Assembly (NCBI GenBank): GCA_040905285.1
Contig: JBBDRV010000063.1
Coordinates: 1 to 50,133 of the forward strand
Source of the DNA: JBBDRV01 sp040905285
Lineage (GTDB): Bacteria; Bacteroidota; Rhodothermia; Balneolales; Balneolaceae
Reading direction: 5' to 3'
Length of the DNA stretch: 50,133 nt
Both the position numbers and the translations under genes were made by a program. The notes under the pieces were generated by a model. The model did no database searches, was not told the origin of the DNA, and saw nothing but the letters and a program-made list of their open reading frames with translations. Shown here in pieces: positions 18,051 to 27,340 of the stretch (within the stretch, counting starts at the first letter, position 1; every line of letters starts with the position of its first letter).

Positions 18051-18770
18051 ATGCCGAAATACCTACTCCCCTTTACCCTTGTAATCTTCTGTTACGGATG
18101 TTTTGCTGCCGGTGAAAAAGGCGGGGGCAACCCGGAATATAAAATCATCAGCATGTATACCGATACTCCGCCGGTCATGGACGGGGATCTGGAGGAGGCC
18201 GTTTGGCAGGAAACAGAGCTCATTCTGTTTGAAGACGACGTGTTCAGGAATTTTCCTCGCAAAAGTGAGAATAAAGTCGAGGTCCGCACTCTGTGGGATG
18301 AAACCAACCTCTATATCGCTTTTCGGGTTTTTGATAAAGATCTGCAGTCCGAACAAACCGTGCAGGAGCATGCGAGGATCTCTTCGGATGATATTGTGGA
18401 ATTTTTAATCGACAGAAGCAACAAGAAGGTTCCTTGCTGGAATCGTGATAACATCATCTACCATATCAATCTTAACGGCATGAGAAAAACGGATCGCGGA
18501 ACTCCCGAGTGCACGCCCGACCGGAACTGGGACGGAAACGCGGAAATCGCGGTGCAATTGTTCGGGACGCTCAACGATACCGGCGATGTGGATGACGGAT
18601 ATATTGTAGAGGTTGCCGTTTCATTTGAAGAGCTGGGCGTCGAACCGTTTTCGGGGCTGAGGCTCGGAGTGGATTTTGCCAACGCCGAGAATCGGATTTT
18701 TTTCGACTGGGCCGGGGCGAAACCCTTTCGGTCCCCCGAGTCTTTTGGAGATCTGATCTTATCGGAATAA
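18051..18770 (+). CDS. CBM9-like (DOMON-type) carbohydrate-binding lipoprotein or secreted protein
   Basis: A 239-residue protein with a short hydrophobic leader ending near FCYGC (Cys17), a weak lipobox. The mature part fits the carbohydrate-binding-module family 9 / DOMON-like fold: TPPVMDGDLEEAVWQE, then VRTLWDETNLYIAFRVFD, DDIVEFLID, and the closing VEVAVSFEELGVEPFSGLRL / VDFANAENR. Such domains bind sugars or ligands and are often attached to glycan enzymes; here the domain stands alone. It is 26 bp from the NagA homologue, so translation of the two may be coupled. It could be a surface or periplasmic binder for products of the lyase. No catalytic motif is seen. Confidence 0.75.
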   Translation: MPKYLLPFTLVIFCYGCFAAGEKGGGNPEYKIISMYTDTPPVMDGDLEEAVWQETELILFEDDVFRNFPRKSENKVEVRTLWDETNLYIAFRVFDKDLQSEQTVQEHARISSDDIVEFLIDRSNKKVPCWNRDNIIYHINLNGMRKTDRGTPECTPDRNWDGNAEIAVQLFGTLNDTGDVDDGYIVEVAVSFEELGVEPFSGLRLGVDFANAENRIFFDWAGAKPFRSPESFGDLILSE

Positions 18771-18796
18771 ATAATCAGTTATAAGCTTTTTCACCT

Positions 18797-20125
18797 ATGA
18801 AAATTCAAGATCGCAGAGAATTTCTCAAGAATCTGGGTTCCCTGTCTCTGGCGGCGGGGACAGGAAATATTGCCCTTACATCTGCTTCAGGCGGACAGAT
18901 ACCGGCTGTGAAGGGGGATCTGTCAAACCCGCGTAAAAAGATCTTCAACGGCCGGATTTTGACCCCATTCCGCACGCTCCACTCCGGTACAGTCGTCATC
19001 TCGGGTGAGAAAATCGTCGAAATCAAAGAAGGGAATGCCGACGTTCCGGACGCTTTGGAAATCGATGCAGGAGGCAAGTTCATTGCACCGGGTTTTATGG
19101 ATCTCCACGTTCACGGAGGGGGCGGACACGACTTGCTGGACAGCTCTGTGGAGGCTTTTTTGGGGATGGCCGAAGCTCATGTACAGCACGGAACCACCTC
19201 GATGTATCCGTCGGCCGCTTCAGGGGATTTGAACGAGCTCATGAGAATTCTGGAACTGTATGAACAGGCCGACAAGCAGAACACCAAAGGGGCTCAGTTT
19301 CTCGGCATGTTTCTGGAAGGACCGTATTATTCCATGGAACAGCGGGGAGCACAGGATCCCCGGTATGTCAGAGATCCCGACCCGGCGGAGTATCAGGATC
19401 TGCTTTCACGGACATCCGTGATCAAGCGCTGGGATTCAGCTCCTGAACGCCAGGGGGCTCTGGAGTTTGCCGAATATTTGTTGTCGCAGGGGGTGATGCC
19501 GTCCATGGGCCATACAAGTGCGATTTATGAAGAGGTCGTTGTGGCTTTCGAGCACGGGTATACTCTTGCCACGCATCTTTACTCCGGAATGATGGGAGTG
19601 ACACGCCGAGATGCATTTCGCTATGCCGGAGCCGTGGAAGCTGCTTTCCTGATCGATGAAATGAACGTCGAAGTCTGCTCGGACAACCGTCACCTTCCCC
19701 CGCCGCTGCTGAAGTTGATCTACAAGATCAAAGGAGCGGATCGCATCGCGCTGATCACGGATTCCATGAGAGCCGCCGGAATGCCGGACGGCGAATATAT
19801 CAAAGGAAACCGGGAAAAGGGCCGAATCGTCATTGTTGAAAATGGAGTTGCCATGTTGCCGGACAGGACGTCCTTTGCCGGCAGTGTTGCAACAGCAGAC
19901 CGTCTTGTCCGTGTGATGAGGGATGAGGCCGGTGTACCTTTGGCCGACGCTGTCAGAATGATGTCCGCCACACCCGCTTCCATTATGGGGGTGGATGATG
20001 AGAAAGGATCGCTGGTGAAAGGAAAAGATGCGGATATCGTGATTTTTGACGAGGAGATCCGGATTGACAAGACGCTTGTCAAAGGGAAACTCATTTATGA
20101 CCGGCAGATGGCGGGATCAACCTAA
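18797..20125 (+). CDS. nagA: N-acetylglucosamine-6-phosphate deacetylase-type amidohydrolase with Tat leader
   Basis: A 442-residue NagA-family metallohydrolase. Metal and active-site motifs are in place: DLHVHGGGGHD (His104, His106), FLEGPYYS (Glu174), MGHTSA (His239), THLYSGM (His260; classical NagA reads THLFNAM), and ITDSMRAAGMPDG (Asp322). The N-terminus, KIQDRREFLKNLGSLSLAAG, is a clear twin-arginine signal (RREFLK). This is odd for an enzyme family that normally works on a phosphorylated cytoplasmic sugar. The substrate may therefore be an unphosphorylated N-acetylhexosamine or oligosaccharide outside the cytoplasm (inference). It lies in the lyase operon; a close second copy is on the minus strand at 46.9-48.2 kb. 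Confidence 0.88.
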   Translation: MKIQDRREFLKNLGSLSLAAGTGNIALTSASGGQIPAVKGDLSNPRKKIFNGRILTPFRTLHSGTVVISGEKIVEIKEGNADVPDALEIDAGGKFIAPGFMDLHVHGGGGHDLLDSSVEAFLGMAEAHVQHGTTSMYPSAASGDLNELMRILELYEQADKQNTKGAQFLGMFLEGPYYSMEQRGAQDPRYVRDPDPAEYQDLLSRTSVIKRWDSAPERQGALEFAEYLLSQGVMPSMGHTSAIYEEVVVAFEHGYTLATHLYSGMMGVTRRDAFRYAGAVEAAFLIDEMNVEVCSDNRHLPPPLLKLIYKIKGADRIALITDSMRAAGMPDGEYIKGNREKGRIVIVENGVAMLPDRTSFAGSVATADRLVRVMRDEAGVPLADAVRMMSATPASIMGVDDEKGSLVKGKDADIVIFDEEIRIDKTLVKGKLIYDRQMAGST

Positions 20126-20175
20126 TCGGCAGAAAGAGTATCGTGTAGAAACAACCGCTTATAAACTGGAGCTTT

Positions 20176-21558
20176 ATGTTAAAACTTATGGCCGGAATAT
20201 CCGGGATCTGTTTTATTCTGATGATTCACCCTCTTTCATGCACAGCTCAAAACGAGTCGTCTTATGGCTGGTATACAGAAGGCGAAGACAACCGTCCGGC
20301 TGAGCGCATCCGTTTCAGTGTCACGAATCAACTCGATATTTCTCTGGAAAATCAGCCGGTTGTGATTATTCGGGATCAGTTGCCGGTTCAAAACATCTCC
20401 CAGCGATCGGTCAATATCGTCGACCCCAATCTTCCTCCGCGCTCGGCTCCTACGGTCGAGGAACTTGAGACGTCGGGGGGATACCTCTACCGGGAAGAGA
20501 CGAACGGCCGGGCAATCTATCCCCAGCTGGATGACCTGGACAAGGACGGGATGTGGGACGAACTGTTTTATCTTACGGATCTGGAACCGGGGGAAACACG
20601 TGATTTTTATCTCTACATCGGGTTTTATGAGCGGGGCATTCAACCGCATCTCGTTCACGGGGCGATCGCCGACTACCGGCGCCACGATGTTCCTTTCTGG
20701 GAGTCGGAGACCATGGGCTGGAAGCTCTGGTATCCTCATGATGTGGATCTGCACGCGAAAATCGATCCCGTTCTTACCGCCTATTATGAGTATTCCACGG
20801 GGAATTCAGGGTATTACATGCCCTGGGAACTCGGCACGGATATCATGACGGTAGCCGATACGTTCGGTGCCGGAGGCATATGCCTGTTTGAAGATCCCGA
20901 CGACCCTGAAAATCCATCGCGGGCCTATCACTCTCCCGTCAAAGATTCCGGCCCTTTCCATGATACCCGCTTTTCATTTGATGTTGTCTACAATGGTCCC
21001 CTGAGAAGCATGATTCAAGTCAACACGATGAACTGGGATTCCGGACGGGGATTTTATGAACTGGAACAGAGATATACAGCCGTGGCTCATAAAAGCTGGA
21101 GTACTGTGGAAGTGAATTTCACCAGGTTCCTGCCTCCGAACGACCGGGTTCAGTTCGGAGCCGGGATTCGCCGGATCGGGACGAATGAGTCGGAGGAAAC
21201 GGAAGCTGTGACCGGAAACGGGTTTGTCATTTCCATGGGGGAAAATATTGAAGCGAGAATTCCCGATGAGGATATCGGGGATGAGGTCCTGGTGGTTCCC
21301 TGGCAAGCGATTGCCCTTGTTGTCAAAGAAGAATATGAGCCGGAATATGTGGCCATAGAGAACTGGGGGGGGAATCATCTTTTCAAGATGCCGGCGACTC
21401 GGGATCTGGAGTACGAGTATATGATTGCGGGGGCCTGGAGTTTTGGAGAAATCAACAGCACCAAAGAAGAATTCATCAGGTATATCGAGGATGAAGCGCT
21501 GAAATACAACAACCCCCCCGTTGTGGAGATTCACGAATATGAAGCAAAGGGAGAATAA
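20176..21558 (+). CDS. DUF4861-family secreted protein, copy 1
   Basis: A 460-residue secreted protein; the leader ends near SCTA-QN, about residue 24. I recognise it as the DUF4861 type common in Bacteroidota glycan loci. I know of no firmly assigned reaction for it. Visible landmarks are YGWYTEGED at the mature start, a loop DDLDKDGMWDEL with EF-hand-like calcium-ligand spacing, HDVDLHAKIDP, GTDIMTVADTFGAGGICLFE, and the acidic C-terminal end VEIHEYEAKGE. The 461-residue protein at 45.4 kb matches it almost throughout; the one at 24.9 kb is more distant. It sits directly before the heparinase-type lyase, which suggests a step on the same glycan, perhaps a lyase or hydrolase of lyase products. 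Confidence 0.75.
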   Translation: MLKLMAGISGICFILMIHPLSCTAQNESSYGWYTEGEDNRPAERIRFSVTNQLDISLENQPVVIIRDQLPVQNISQRSVNIVDPNLPPRSAPTVEELETSGGYLYREETNGRAIYPQLDDLDKDGMWDELFYLTDLEPGETRDFYLYIGFYERGIQPHLVHGAIADYRRHDVPFWESETMGWKLWYPHDVDLHAKIDPVLTAYYEYSTGNSGYYMPWELGTDIMTVADTFGAGGICLFEDPDDPENPSRAYHSPVKDSGPFHDTRFSFDVVYNGPLRSMIQVNTMNWDSGRGFYELEQRYTAVAHKSWSTVEVNFTRFLPPNDRVQFGAGIRRIGTNESEETEAVTGNGFVISMGENIEARIPDEDIGDEVLVVPWQAIALVVKEEYEPEYVAIENWGGNHLFKMPATRDLEYEYMIAGAWSFGEINSTKEEFIRYIEDEALKYNNPPVVEIHEYEAKGE

Positions 21559-21602
21559 GCATGTCTCAACATGAACAGTTAACCACTATAAATTTTGATA
21601 TT

Positions 21603-24600
21603 ATGAATCGATTGATCCTCTTTATTCTGGCGCTATGTATTAGCGGGTGTTCTTCGACGAATTCTGTACATGCGGGCAACGGCCGGTCTGCATCCGACAC
21701 GGTTTCCACACCGCCGGATCTGATTCCCTATACGCTTTTTGACGATTTCGAGACGGGCGAGAAATATGGTTGGGAAGCCTATCCTTACGAGCAGGATGTC
21801 GGGACGACCCGACACTTTTTCACCCGCGAATCTCCATCACTCGATAACAGCCGTTACGCCCTTCACCGTCCGATGCCCGCCAATGACGGCGTCGAGCTTT
21901 ATAACGGCTTTACAAAGCGGTTAAATATCTGGACGACTCCGGAGACCCGGTTGCAGGTTGCTGTTTTCCTGCAGGGGGACCGCAATCCGCAAACGCTGGA
22001 GATTTCCCTCGGGACCTTTGACGGACGGCGCTACATGCATACGATCGAAAATCCCGAGGCGAATCAATGGCTGGAACTGAATATCCCCGCAAGGGCATTC
22101 AGAATGGACGGAGAACCTCTCGGTCCGGGTGAGAATATTCAGGTGGTAACCCTCAAAGGCAGTTATGACACCGTTTATTATCTGACCAATTACACGATGG
22201 TTATGGATAACTTCACGCTGAACGGAAAACGTCAGCGTCGGTTCGTTGCCTCGAATCCGGTCTCAACGGATTTCGAGATGTTCGATACCTCCATTCTGAA
22301 CAAGCACTTTTTTTATGGGGAGACCATCTCACTTAGTATCACCCCTGAAGAAGGGACCCAGCAAACCCGTGTCAGCGGGTATTCGACTCCAATCGAGAAT
22401 CTTTCTCCGGAGGTCTCTCTCCGCCGGGTGGCGGGAACGCTGATTGACGGTGACGGACAATTGGTGAGGGAGAATATTCCGTTTGATTATCGCAATGGTG
22501 TGTGGGTAAATGATTCGATTCATCAAGTCCAGAACGGAGATGCGCGAGGTCAGTGGGAAATCCGGTTGACCGGACATACGTACAGGGGTACCGAGGTTCG
22601 CTGGGGATTTCGGTTTCTGGTGCCCGGTTCCCCTGTTAACCAACATCCGCGGCTTTTCTTTACGGCTGACGAACTGGAGCAGCGGTTGTCCAGTGAAGAT
22701 TCTCCCGTGGCACAGGGGATTCTCGACCGGGCGCTTGAAGACACCGATTTTATGGATATCGACATCGACTCTGTCAATGAATACGATGATGTAGCCGGCG
22801 AAGCTATGGCGGGAGGTCCTTACGGGAAATACTCTTACGGGTTTCGTGCTTCCGGTCTGTATCGCAACCCGATGAGAACCCTTGGCGAGGTGATTGAAGA
22901 GGGCAGTTTCCGCTATTCGTTTACCGGGGACCGGGCTGCGGGTGAAAAAGCGAAGGAGGCTTTATTGAAGCTCTGCTCGTTTGAGCGCTGGTCTCCCCGA
23001 TGGATGTATGAAACCCACAACTGGCAATGGTATCCGTCCGGTTATACTATGAAACCTGTGGCGAAAGGTTACGACATGCTCTATCACCTTCTCAGCGAAG
23101 AGGAGAGAGAGTTTGTCCGGGATGCGATCGTGGAAAAAGGACTCAAGCTGTATCACCGGGACATGGTTGAGATGAACCGCATGCCGTCGAATGTGACCAA
23201 TCATATGGCGGTTCTTTCTGCAGGAAACGGACTTGCCGCGGCCGCGATCTACGGAGATGACCCGGAAAATCCCTATATGGAGCCTTTTCTTTCAGGGGTC
23301 ATGACGAAAGCCAAAACATTCATTGACCGTACCTACTATGAAGACGGCAGCTACGGAGAACCGTACAGTTACATGGATATGGCCAGCCGCTCGCTTATTG
23401 AGATCGTCGCGGTATTCGAGCGGAATTTCGGTGTGGACTGGACGACAACGACCGACATGCAGAATTTTTACAAGTACCCGCTGCGTGCCACCGGTCCGGA
23501 CAACCTGATGCACAGCTGGGGAGATACGGGCAGATCCTATAGCGGGTTTAACCAGATCCACTCCTGGTGGTTTGTCCATAAGCTCGGTAACCCATATGTA
23601 TACGATTATGTCAAGCCCTATTGGGAAGAAGGCAACGGGGGATACATGAGCTATCTCTGGTTTCGGGATGACATCACTCCCGTTTCCAGAAATACTTTTC
23701 CCACTTCCGGTATTTACGATGCTCAGGGCATGGTGATGAGATCGGGCTGGGAGGATGAATCGACGATCATTACCACACGTGTCGGGCCCAACTCCAACCA
23801 CTATCATTACGACCAGGGAAGTTTTCAGCTCATGACAAACGGCGAAGAACTGCTGACGGATCCTGGCGTTGGCTCAGGCGGATATTACGGAGGGCTGTTC
23901 ACGGTTTATGACATCCATTCAATCGCTCACAACGTCATGCTTGTCGATCACGACAGTGAAAGCCAGGTGCCCGCTCACTACGACATCGGCATCGAGGCCC
24001 TGAAAGACTGGCCCGAAATGACTCATGCTTTTGCCGGTGAGATTGCAGATGCGATCGAGGGGGATCTCGCCTCGGTGTACAAGAATAAACTCAAAAACTA
24101 TACCAGAACTCTGCTTTACACGAAGTCGGGTCCTCTGTTTCTCTTTGACCGCGTGGAAAGCAATTCGCCGGAAGGACATGTCTACAACTGGCTCTTTCAT
24201 GCTCCTCAGAACGACGGCAATGAACGGTCCATCCGTTTTGCCGATGTTCGAATGACTGTCGAACGTCCGCAAGCCAGGCTCACAATGGATGTGATTTCCC
24301 CGGAAATCGAATCGAGTCGTATTACAGACAGGAACGATGACCGGTTTCCGGAAAGCTGGTTGACACTGAACAGCCCCAAACTTGCAGAAACGACTTTCCT
24401 GGCGGTTTTGATACCGGAGGCCAGATCGTCGGGAGGTTCCTATCAGGCGGATCCGCAGACATCCAGAATTGACGGACAAGGATGGATCGGTGCCCGGGTG
24501 GAAAGGCCGGATGCCGTGGACCTGGGTTTTTTCCGAACGACCGGAGATGCCGCAGCGTCCATCGAAGGATACACGACAGATGCCAGCCGTTTCACGGTCT

Positions 24601-24899
24601 CCTCTGACGGATCCGGGAACTTGCTGAAGGTTTATTTCGAAGGAAGTTCTTTTGAAGGGGAGGGATTGACGGTGGACAGTAACGGAATTCCCCTAACCTG
24701 TGCGATGGCACGGAATGCTTCCGGTCTGGAACTCGAAATTCAGACGGATCAGGCAACAGATATACGATTTTCGACGTCCGGTCAACCGGCACAGGTGATG
24801 ATGGACGGAGAAGAGATTACCGGATGGGACTATGATTCACGGGCGCAAATGCTTGTGGTCGGTATCCCTGCAGGTCGTCATGATTTGACCGTACGGTAA
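21603..24899 (+). CDS. Heparinase II/III-family polysaccharide lyase, lipoprotein
   Basis: A 1098-residue protein starting at the ATG that gives the lipoprotein leader MNRLILFILALCISGC; an in-frame ATG 42 bp upstream would spoil that leader. Residues about 40-220 form a beta-rich, CBM-like module (YTLFDDFETGEKYGWEAYPY). An (alpha/alpha) toroid follows from about HPRLFFTADELEQRL, with NVTNHMAVLSAGNGLAAAAI near residue 530 (Asn and His of the lyase site) and GRSYSGFNQIHSWWF near 646. The C-terminal beta-sandwich contains SNHYHYDQGSFQLM near 733. These are heparinase II/III-type features, acting by beta-elimination on uronic acids. No sulfatase is near, so a non-sulfated polymer is possible. A protein with the same N-terminus begins at the right end of the window. 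Confidence 0.88.
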   Translation: MNRLILFILALCISGCSSTNSVHAGNGRSASDTVSTPPDLIPYTLFDDFETGEKYGWEAYPYEQDVGTTRHFFTRESPSLDNSRYALHRPMPANDGVELYNGFTKRLNIWTTPETRLQVAVFLQGDRNPQTLEISLGTFDGRRYMHTIENPEANQWLELNIPARAFRMDGEPLGPGENIQVVTLKGSYDTVYYLTNYTMVMDNFTLNGKRQRRFVASNPVSTDFEMFDTSILNKHFFYGETISLSITPEEGTQQTRVSGYSTPIENLSPEVSLRRVAGTLIDGDGQLVRENIPFDYRNGVWVNDSIHQVQNGDARGQWEIRLTGHTYRGTEVRWGFRFLVPGSPVNQHPRLFFTADELEQRLSSEDSPVAQGILDRALEDTDFMDIDIDSVNEYDDVAGEAMAGGPYGKYSYGFRASGLYRNPMRTLGEVIEEGSFRYSFTGDRAAGEKAKEALLKLCSFERWSPRWMYETHNWQWYPSGYTMKPVAKGYDMLYHLLSEEEREFVRDAIVEKGLKLYHRDMVEMNRMPSNVTNHMAVLSAGNGLAAAAIYGDDPENPYMEPFLSGVMTKAKTFIDRTYYEDGSYGEPYSYMDMASRSLIEIVAVFERNFGVDWTTTTDMQNFYKYPLRATGPDNLMHSWGDTGRSYSGFNQIHSWWFVHKLGNPYVYDYVKPYWEEGNGGYMSYLWFRDDITPVSRNTFPTSGIYDAQGMVMRSGWEDESTIITTRVGPNSNHYHYDQGSFQLMTNGEELLTDPGVGSGGYYGGLFTVYDIHSIAHNVMLVDHDSESQVPAHYDIGIEALKDWPEMTHAFAGEIADAIEGDLASVYKNKLKNYTRTLLYTKSGPLFLFDRVESNSPEGHVYNWLFHAPQNDGNERSIRFADVRMTVERPQARLTMDVISPEIESSRITDRNDDRFPESWLTLNSPKLAETTFLAVLIPEARSSGGSYQADPQTSRIDGQGWIGARVERPDAVDLGFFRTTGDAAASIEGYTTDASRFTVSSDGSGNLLKVYFEGSSFEGEGLTVDSNGIPLTCAMARNASGLELEIQTDQATDIRFSTSGQPAQVMMDGEEITGWDYDSRAQMLVVGIPAGRHDLTVR

Positions 24900-24932
24900 A
24901 GCGAAAAGGATGAAATCCAGGGTGTTTCCTTT

Positions 24933-26336
24933 ATGGACCTGAAAAGATGTGAGGATAAAATTATCGGAATGCTTTTTGGAATGATCGTGTGCTTCAGCTC
25001 TGAGGCCCTGGCACAGGGGGAGTGGTACACGGAAGGAGACTATGCACCGACAACAAGAATAGAAGTGACGATCGTCAACCCATTAAATATCGAACGTCAA
25101 GACACCCCTGTTTCCATTCACCGGCCGGATCTTCCTTTTTCAAATTTCGGTCCCCGTGAGGTCATGGTGGTGGATCCGGATCTCCCGTCCCGTCCTGAAC
25201 CAACCGAAGAGGAAAGGCTCAGGCACGGGGGGCATTTGACTCAGGAAGAAACGAACGGATCTGCCATTCCCTATCAACTGGACGATCTGGACCGGGATGG
25301 CCTTTGGGACGAGTTGTTCTTTGTGCTGGATCTTATGCCCCGGGAAACCAAAACCGTCTATCTGTATCTGGGCTACAATAACCGGGGCAAGTATGTTCAC
25401 AAAACGTTTGCCGCGATCGGCGACTATTCACGGCATCCTGTGCCGATGTGGGAATCCGAGGTCTTGACGTGGAAGCTATTCTACCCCACGGACGTGGATA
25501 TACAGGCCAAACGGGAACCGATTCTCAACGGGTATTATTCGCTGGTCAACAATATGTCCGGTTATCACTTTGCCTATGAGAGAGGAACGGACATCATGAC
25601 GGTTGGAACCAGCTTCGGCAGCGGGGGCATAGGATTGTTCGAATCGGCACAGAGGAATTTCGTCTCCCGTCCCCGTTTTAGTCCGCACCGGTTTTCCGGC
25701 CCGCTGGAAGATACCCGGTACGTTTTTGAAGTTGTTTCCAGCGGACCGATACGAAGCATCGTGCGGGTAAAAACACTTAACTGGCGGACAGGTCGGGGAG
25801 AATATGAGCTGGAACAGTACTATACAGCTTATAAAGGCAAATACTATTCGACGTGTCAGGTTTCATACGGGAAGTGGTATCCCCTGAATGCAAAGACGAA
25901 TTTTGCGGCGGGAATCAGAAAGATCATGTTTGAAACGGACAACTACATTCAGGACGGAGTGATCATCTCTACGGCACGAAACATGCCGGTCATCGACCCG
26001 AATCCGGAGACCATCGATCGCGAAAGGGGAACTCTGGATTATGCGGCCGTCGCATTGGCGGTGAAAGAAAAATATCATCCGGAATACCAGTTCATCTCTT
26101 CTTTCGAAGGAAATCATACGTTCAGAATTCCCGTCAATGGAGATCGTTCCTATGAATATCTGATCGCTGCGGGGTGGAGTGATGCACCCGAATACACAAC
26201 CGCGGAGGAATTTCAGCAGTACGTGCTGGATACTGTACATGAGTATAACAACCCGCCCCGGATTGCGGGGCTGGTGATGGAGGAAAAAGAGGAGGGTTTT
26301 AAACCGATAGACTACTGGACGCCTCCGGGTCCGTAA
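24933..26336 (+). CDS. DUF4861-family secreted protein, copy 2 (divergent)
   Basis: A 467-residue protein with a leader ending at about EALA-QG (residue 28). It follows the same plan as the DUF4861 protein before the lyase: GEWYTEGDYAPTTRIEVTIV, DDLDRDGLWDELFF (EF-hand-like spacing), ESEVLTWKLFYPTDVDIQAK, GTDIMTVGTSFGSGGIGLFE, and a C-terminal region with EYLIAAGWSDAPEYTTAEEF. It has clearly diverged from the other two and has a different C-terminus (ending YWTPPGP). It follows the heparinase-type gene by 33 bp and so flanks it with its paralogue on the other side. Two DUF4861 proteins around one lyase suggest distinct product specificities (inference). Confidence 0.72.
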   Translation: MDLKRCEDKIIGMLFGMIVCFSSEALAQGEWYTEGDYAPTTRIEVTIVNPLNIERQDTPVSIHRPDLPFSNFGPREVMVVDPDLPSRPEPTEEERLRHGGHLTQEETNGSAIPYQLDDLDRDGLWDELFFVLDLMPRETKTVYLYLGYNNRGKYVHKTFAAIGDYSRHPVPMWESEVLTWKLFYPTDVDIQAKREPILNGYYSLVNNMSGYHFAYERGTDIMTVGTSFGSGGIGLFESAQRNFVSRPRFSPHRFSGPLEDTRYVFEVVSSGPIRSIVRVKTLNWRTGRGEYELEQYYTAYKGKYYSTCQVSYGKWYPLNAKTNFAAGIRKIMFETDNYIQDGVIISTARNMPVIDPNPETIDRERGTLDYAAVALAVKEKYHPEYQFISSFEGNHTFRIPVNGDRSYEYLIAAGWSDAPEYTTAEEFQQYVLDTVHEYNNPPRIAGLVMEEKEEGFKPIDYWTPPGP

Positions 26337-26419
26337 AAAGAACCGGCAATCAGAAGCACCGAAGGTACTGCAGCTGTGAACCCCGTGCATATACTACTGT
26401 AAACCAAAATATTCAGGTT

Positions 26420-27340
26420 ATGAAACGAAGAGAATTTATCGGCCGCGGAGCTGCTGCATTGACGGGTCTGTCTTTGCCTGTCCGCAGAATGTTTGATTCA
26501 GAAAACCCGGCCGTTGACAGAGCTCCGGAAAGAGGCAATTATATGGACAAGGTTCATGAAGCCGTCAGCTACCGGAAAATCGATCTGCATAATCATATCA
26601 ACCTGGAAGAGCGCAACGCGGCCAGTGTTGACGAAAGCTGCAGGCGCGTGGGGATCACCCGTACGGTTGTCTCGAATATTCTCGGGGCAGATCCGGGAGA
26701 GATCCGGGAAAACAACGACGTTGTTTTGGATGCGATGAAAGCCTACCCCGATCGGATCATGGGGTCCTGTTACATCAATCCCGGTTTTACACGAGAATCT
26801 CTTGAAGAGATCGACCGCTGTGTGGATCAGGGAATGGTCATGGTCGGCGAACTCTATAAAGACTACAAAATCAACGACCCCGTCTATTACCCGATCATCG
26901 AACGGTGTATCGATCATAAGATTCCCCTTATGATGCACGGGGCCGCCCATCTCGGACAGTGGCGGCCGGAATACCACACCGACAATCCGTTGTCGACCTC
27001 GACCCCGCAAGATTTTGTCGATATCGGACAACGCTACCCCGAAGCGATGATCATTTACGGTCATATCGGCGGTGGCGGTGACTGGGAATATGCATGTAAA
27101 GTATTGCGGGAAGCCCCCTCTGTTTATGCCGAAACCAGCGGAAGTGTCAGTGACGAGGCGATGATCGACCTGGCTGTGGAAAGTCTGGGAGCGGACCGGC
27201 TCCTGTTTGCGACCGACGTCAATTATGAAACAGGCGTTGGAAAGGTCATGCACGCAAAACTTACAGAAGAGCAGCGGAGAAAAATCTTCTTCGACAACTT
27301 TAACAATTTACTCAGAGCGGCAGGGAACCATGTTGATTGA
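26420..27340 (+). CDS. Amidohydrolase-2-type TIM-barrel metal-dependent hydrolase, Tat leader
   Basis: A 306-residue protein. The leader MKRREFIGRGAAALTG has a twin-arginine pair. The mature part is a TIM-barrel hydrolase of the amidohydrolase-2 kind (family members include lactonases and decarboxylases): DLHNHIN (His57, His59), LMMHGAAHLG, IYGHIGGGGDWE and LLFATDVNYETG carry the likely metal and active-site His and Asp residues. It overlaps the next gene by 11 bp, implying translational coupling with a sister domain that lacks these residues. The same two parts are found fused in one protein at 43.5 kb. A sugar-lactone or sugar-acid hydrolase is plausible, but the substrate is not evident. 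Confidence 0.82.
   Translation: MKRREFIGRGAAALTGLSLPVRRMFDSENPAVDRAPERGNYMDKVHEAVSYRKIDLHNHINLEERNAASVDESCRRVGITRTVVSNILGADPGEIRENNDVVLDAMKAYPDRIMGSCYINPGFTRESLEEIDRCVDQGMVMVGELYKDYKINDPVYYPIIERCIDHKIPLMMHGAAHLGQWRPEYHTDNPLSTSTPQDFVDIGQRYPEAMIIYGHIGGGGDWEYACKVLREAPSVYAETSGSVSDEAMIDLAVESLGADRLLFATDVNYETGVGKVMHAKLTEEQRRKIFFDNFNNLLRAAGNHVD

Noticed and set aside
21561..21602. Earlier start for the heparinase-type gene
   Set aside because: It adds 14 polar residues before a standard lipoprotein leader (MNRLILFILALCISGC), which would spoil export.
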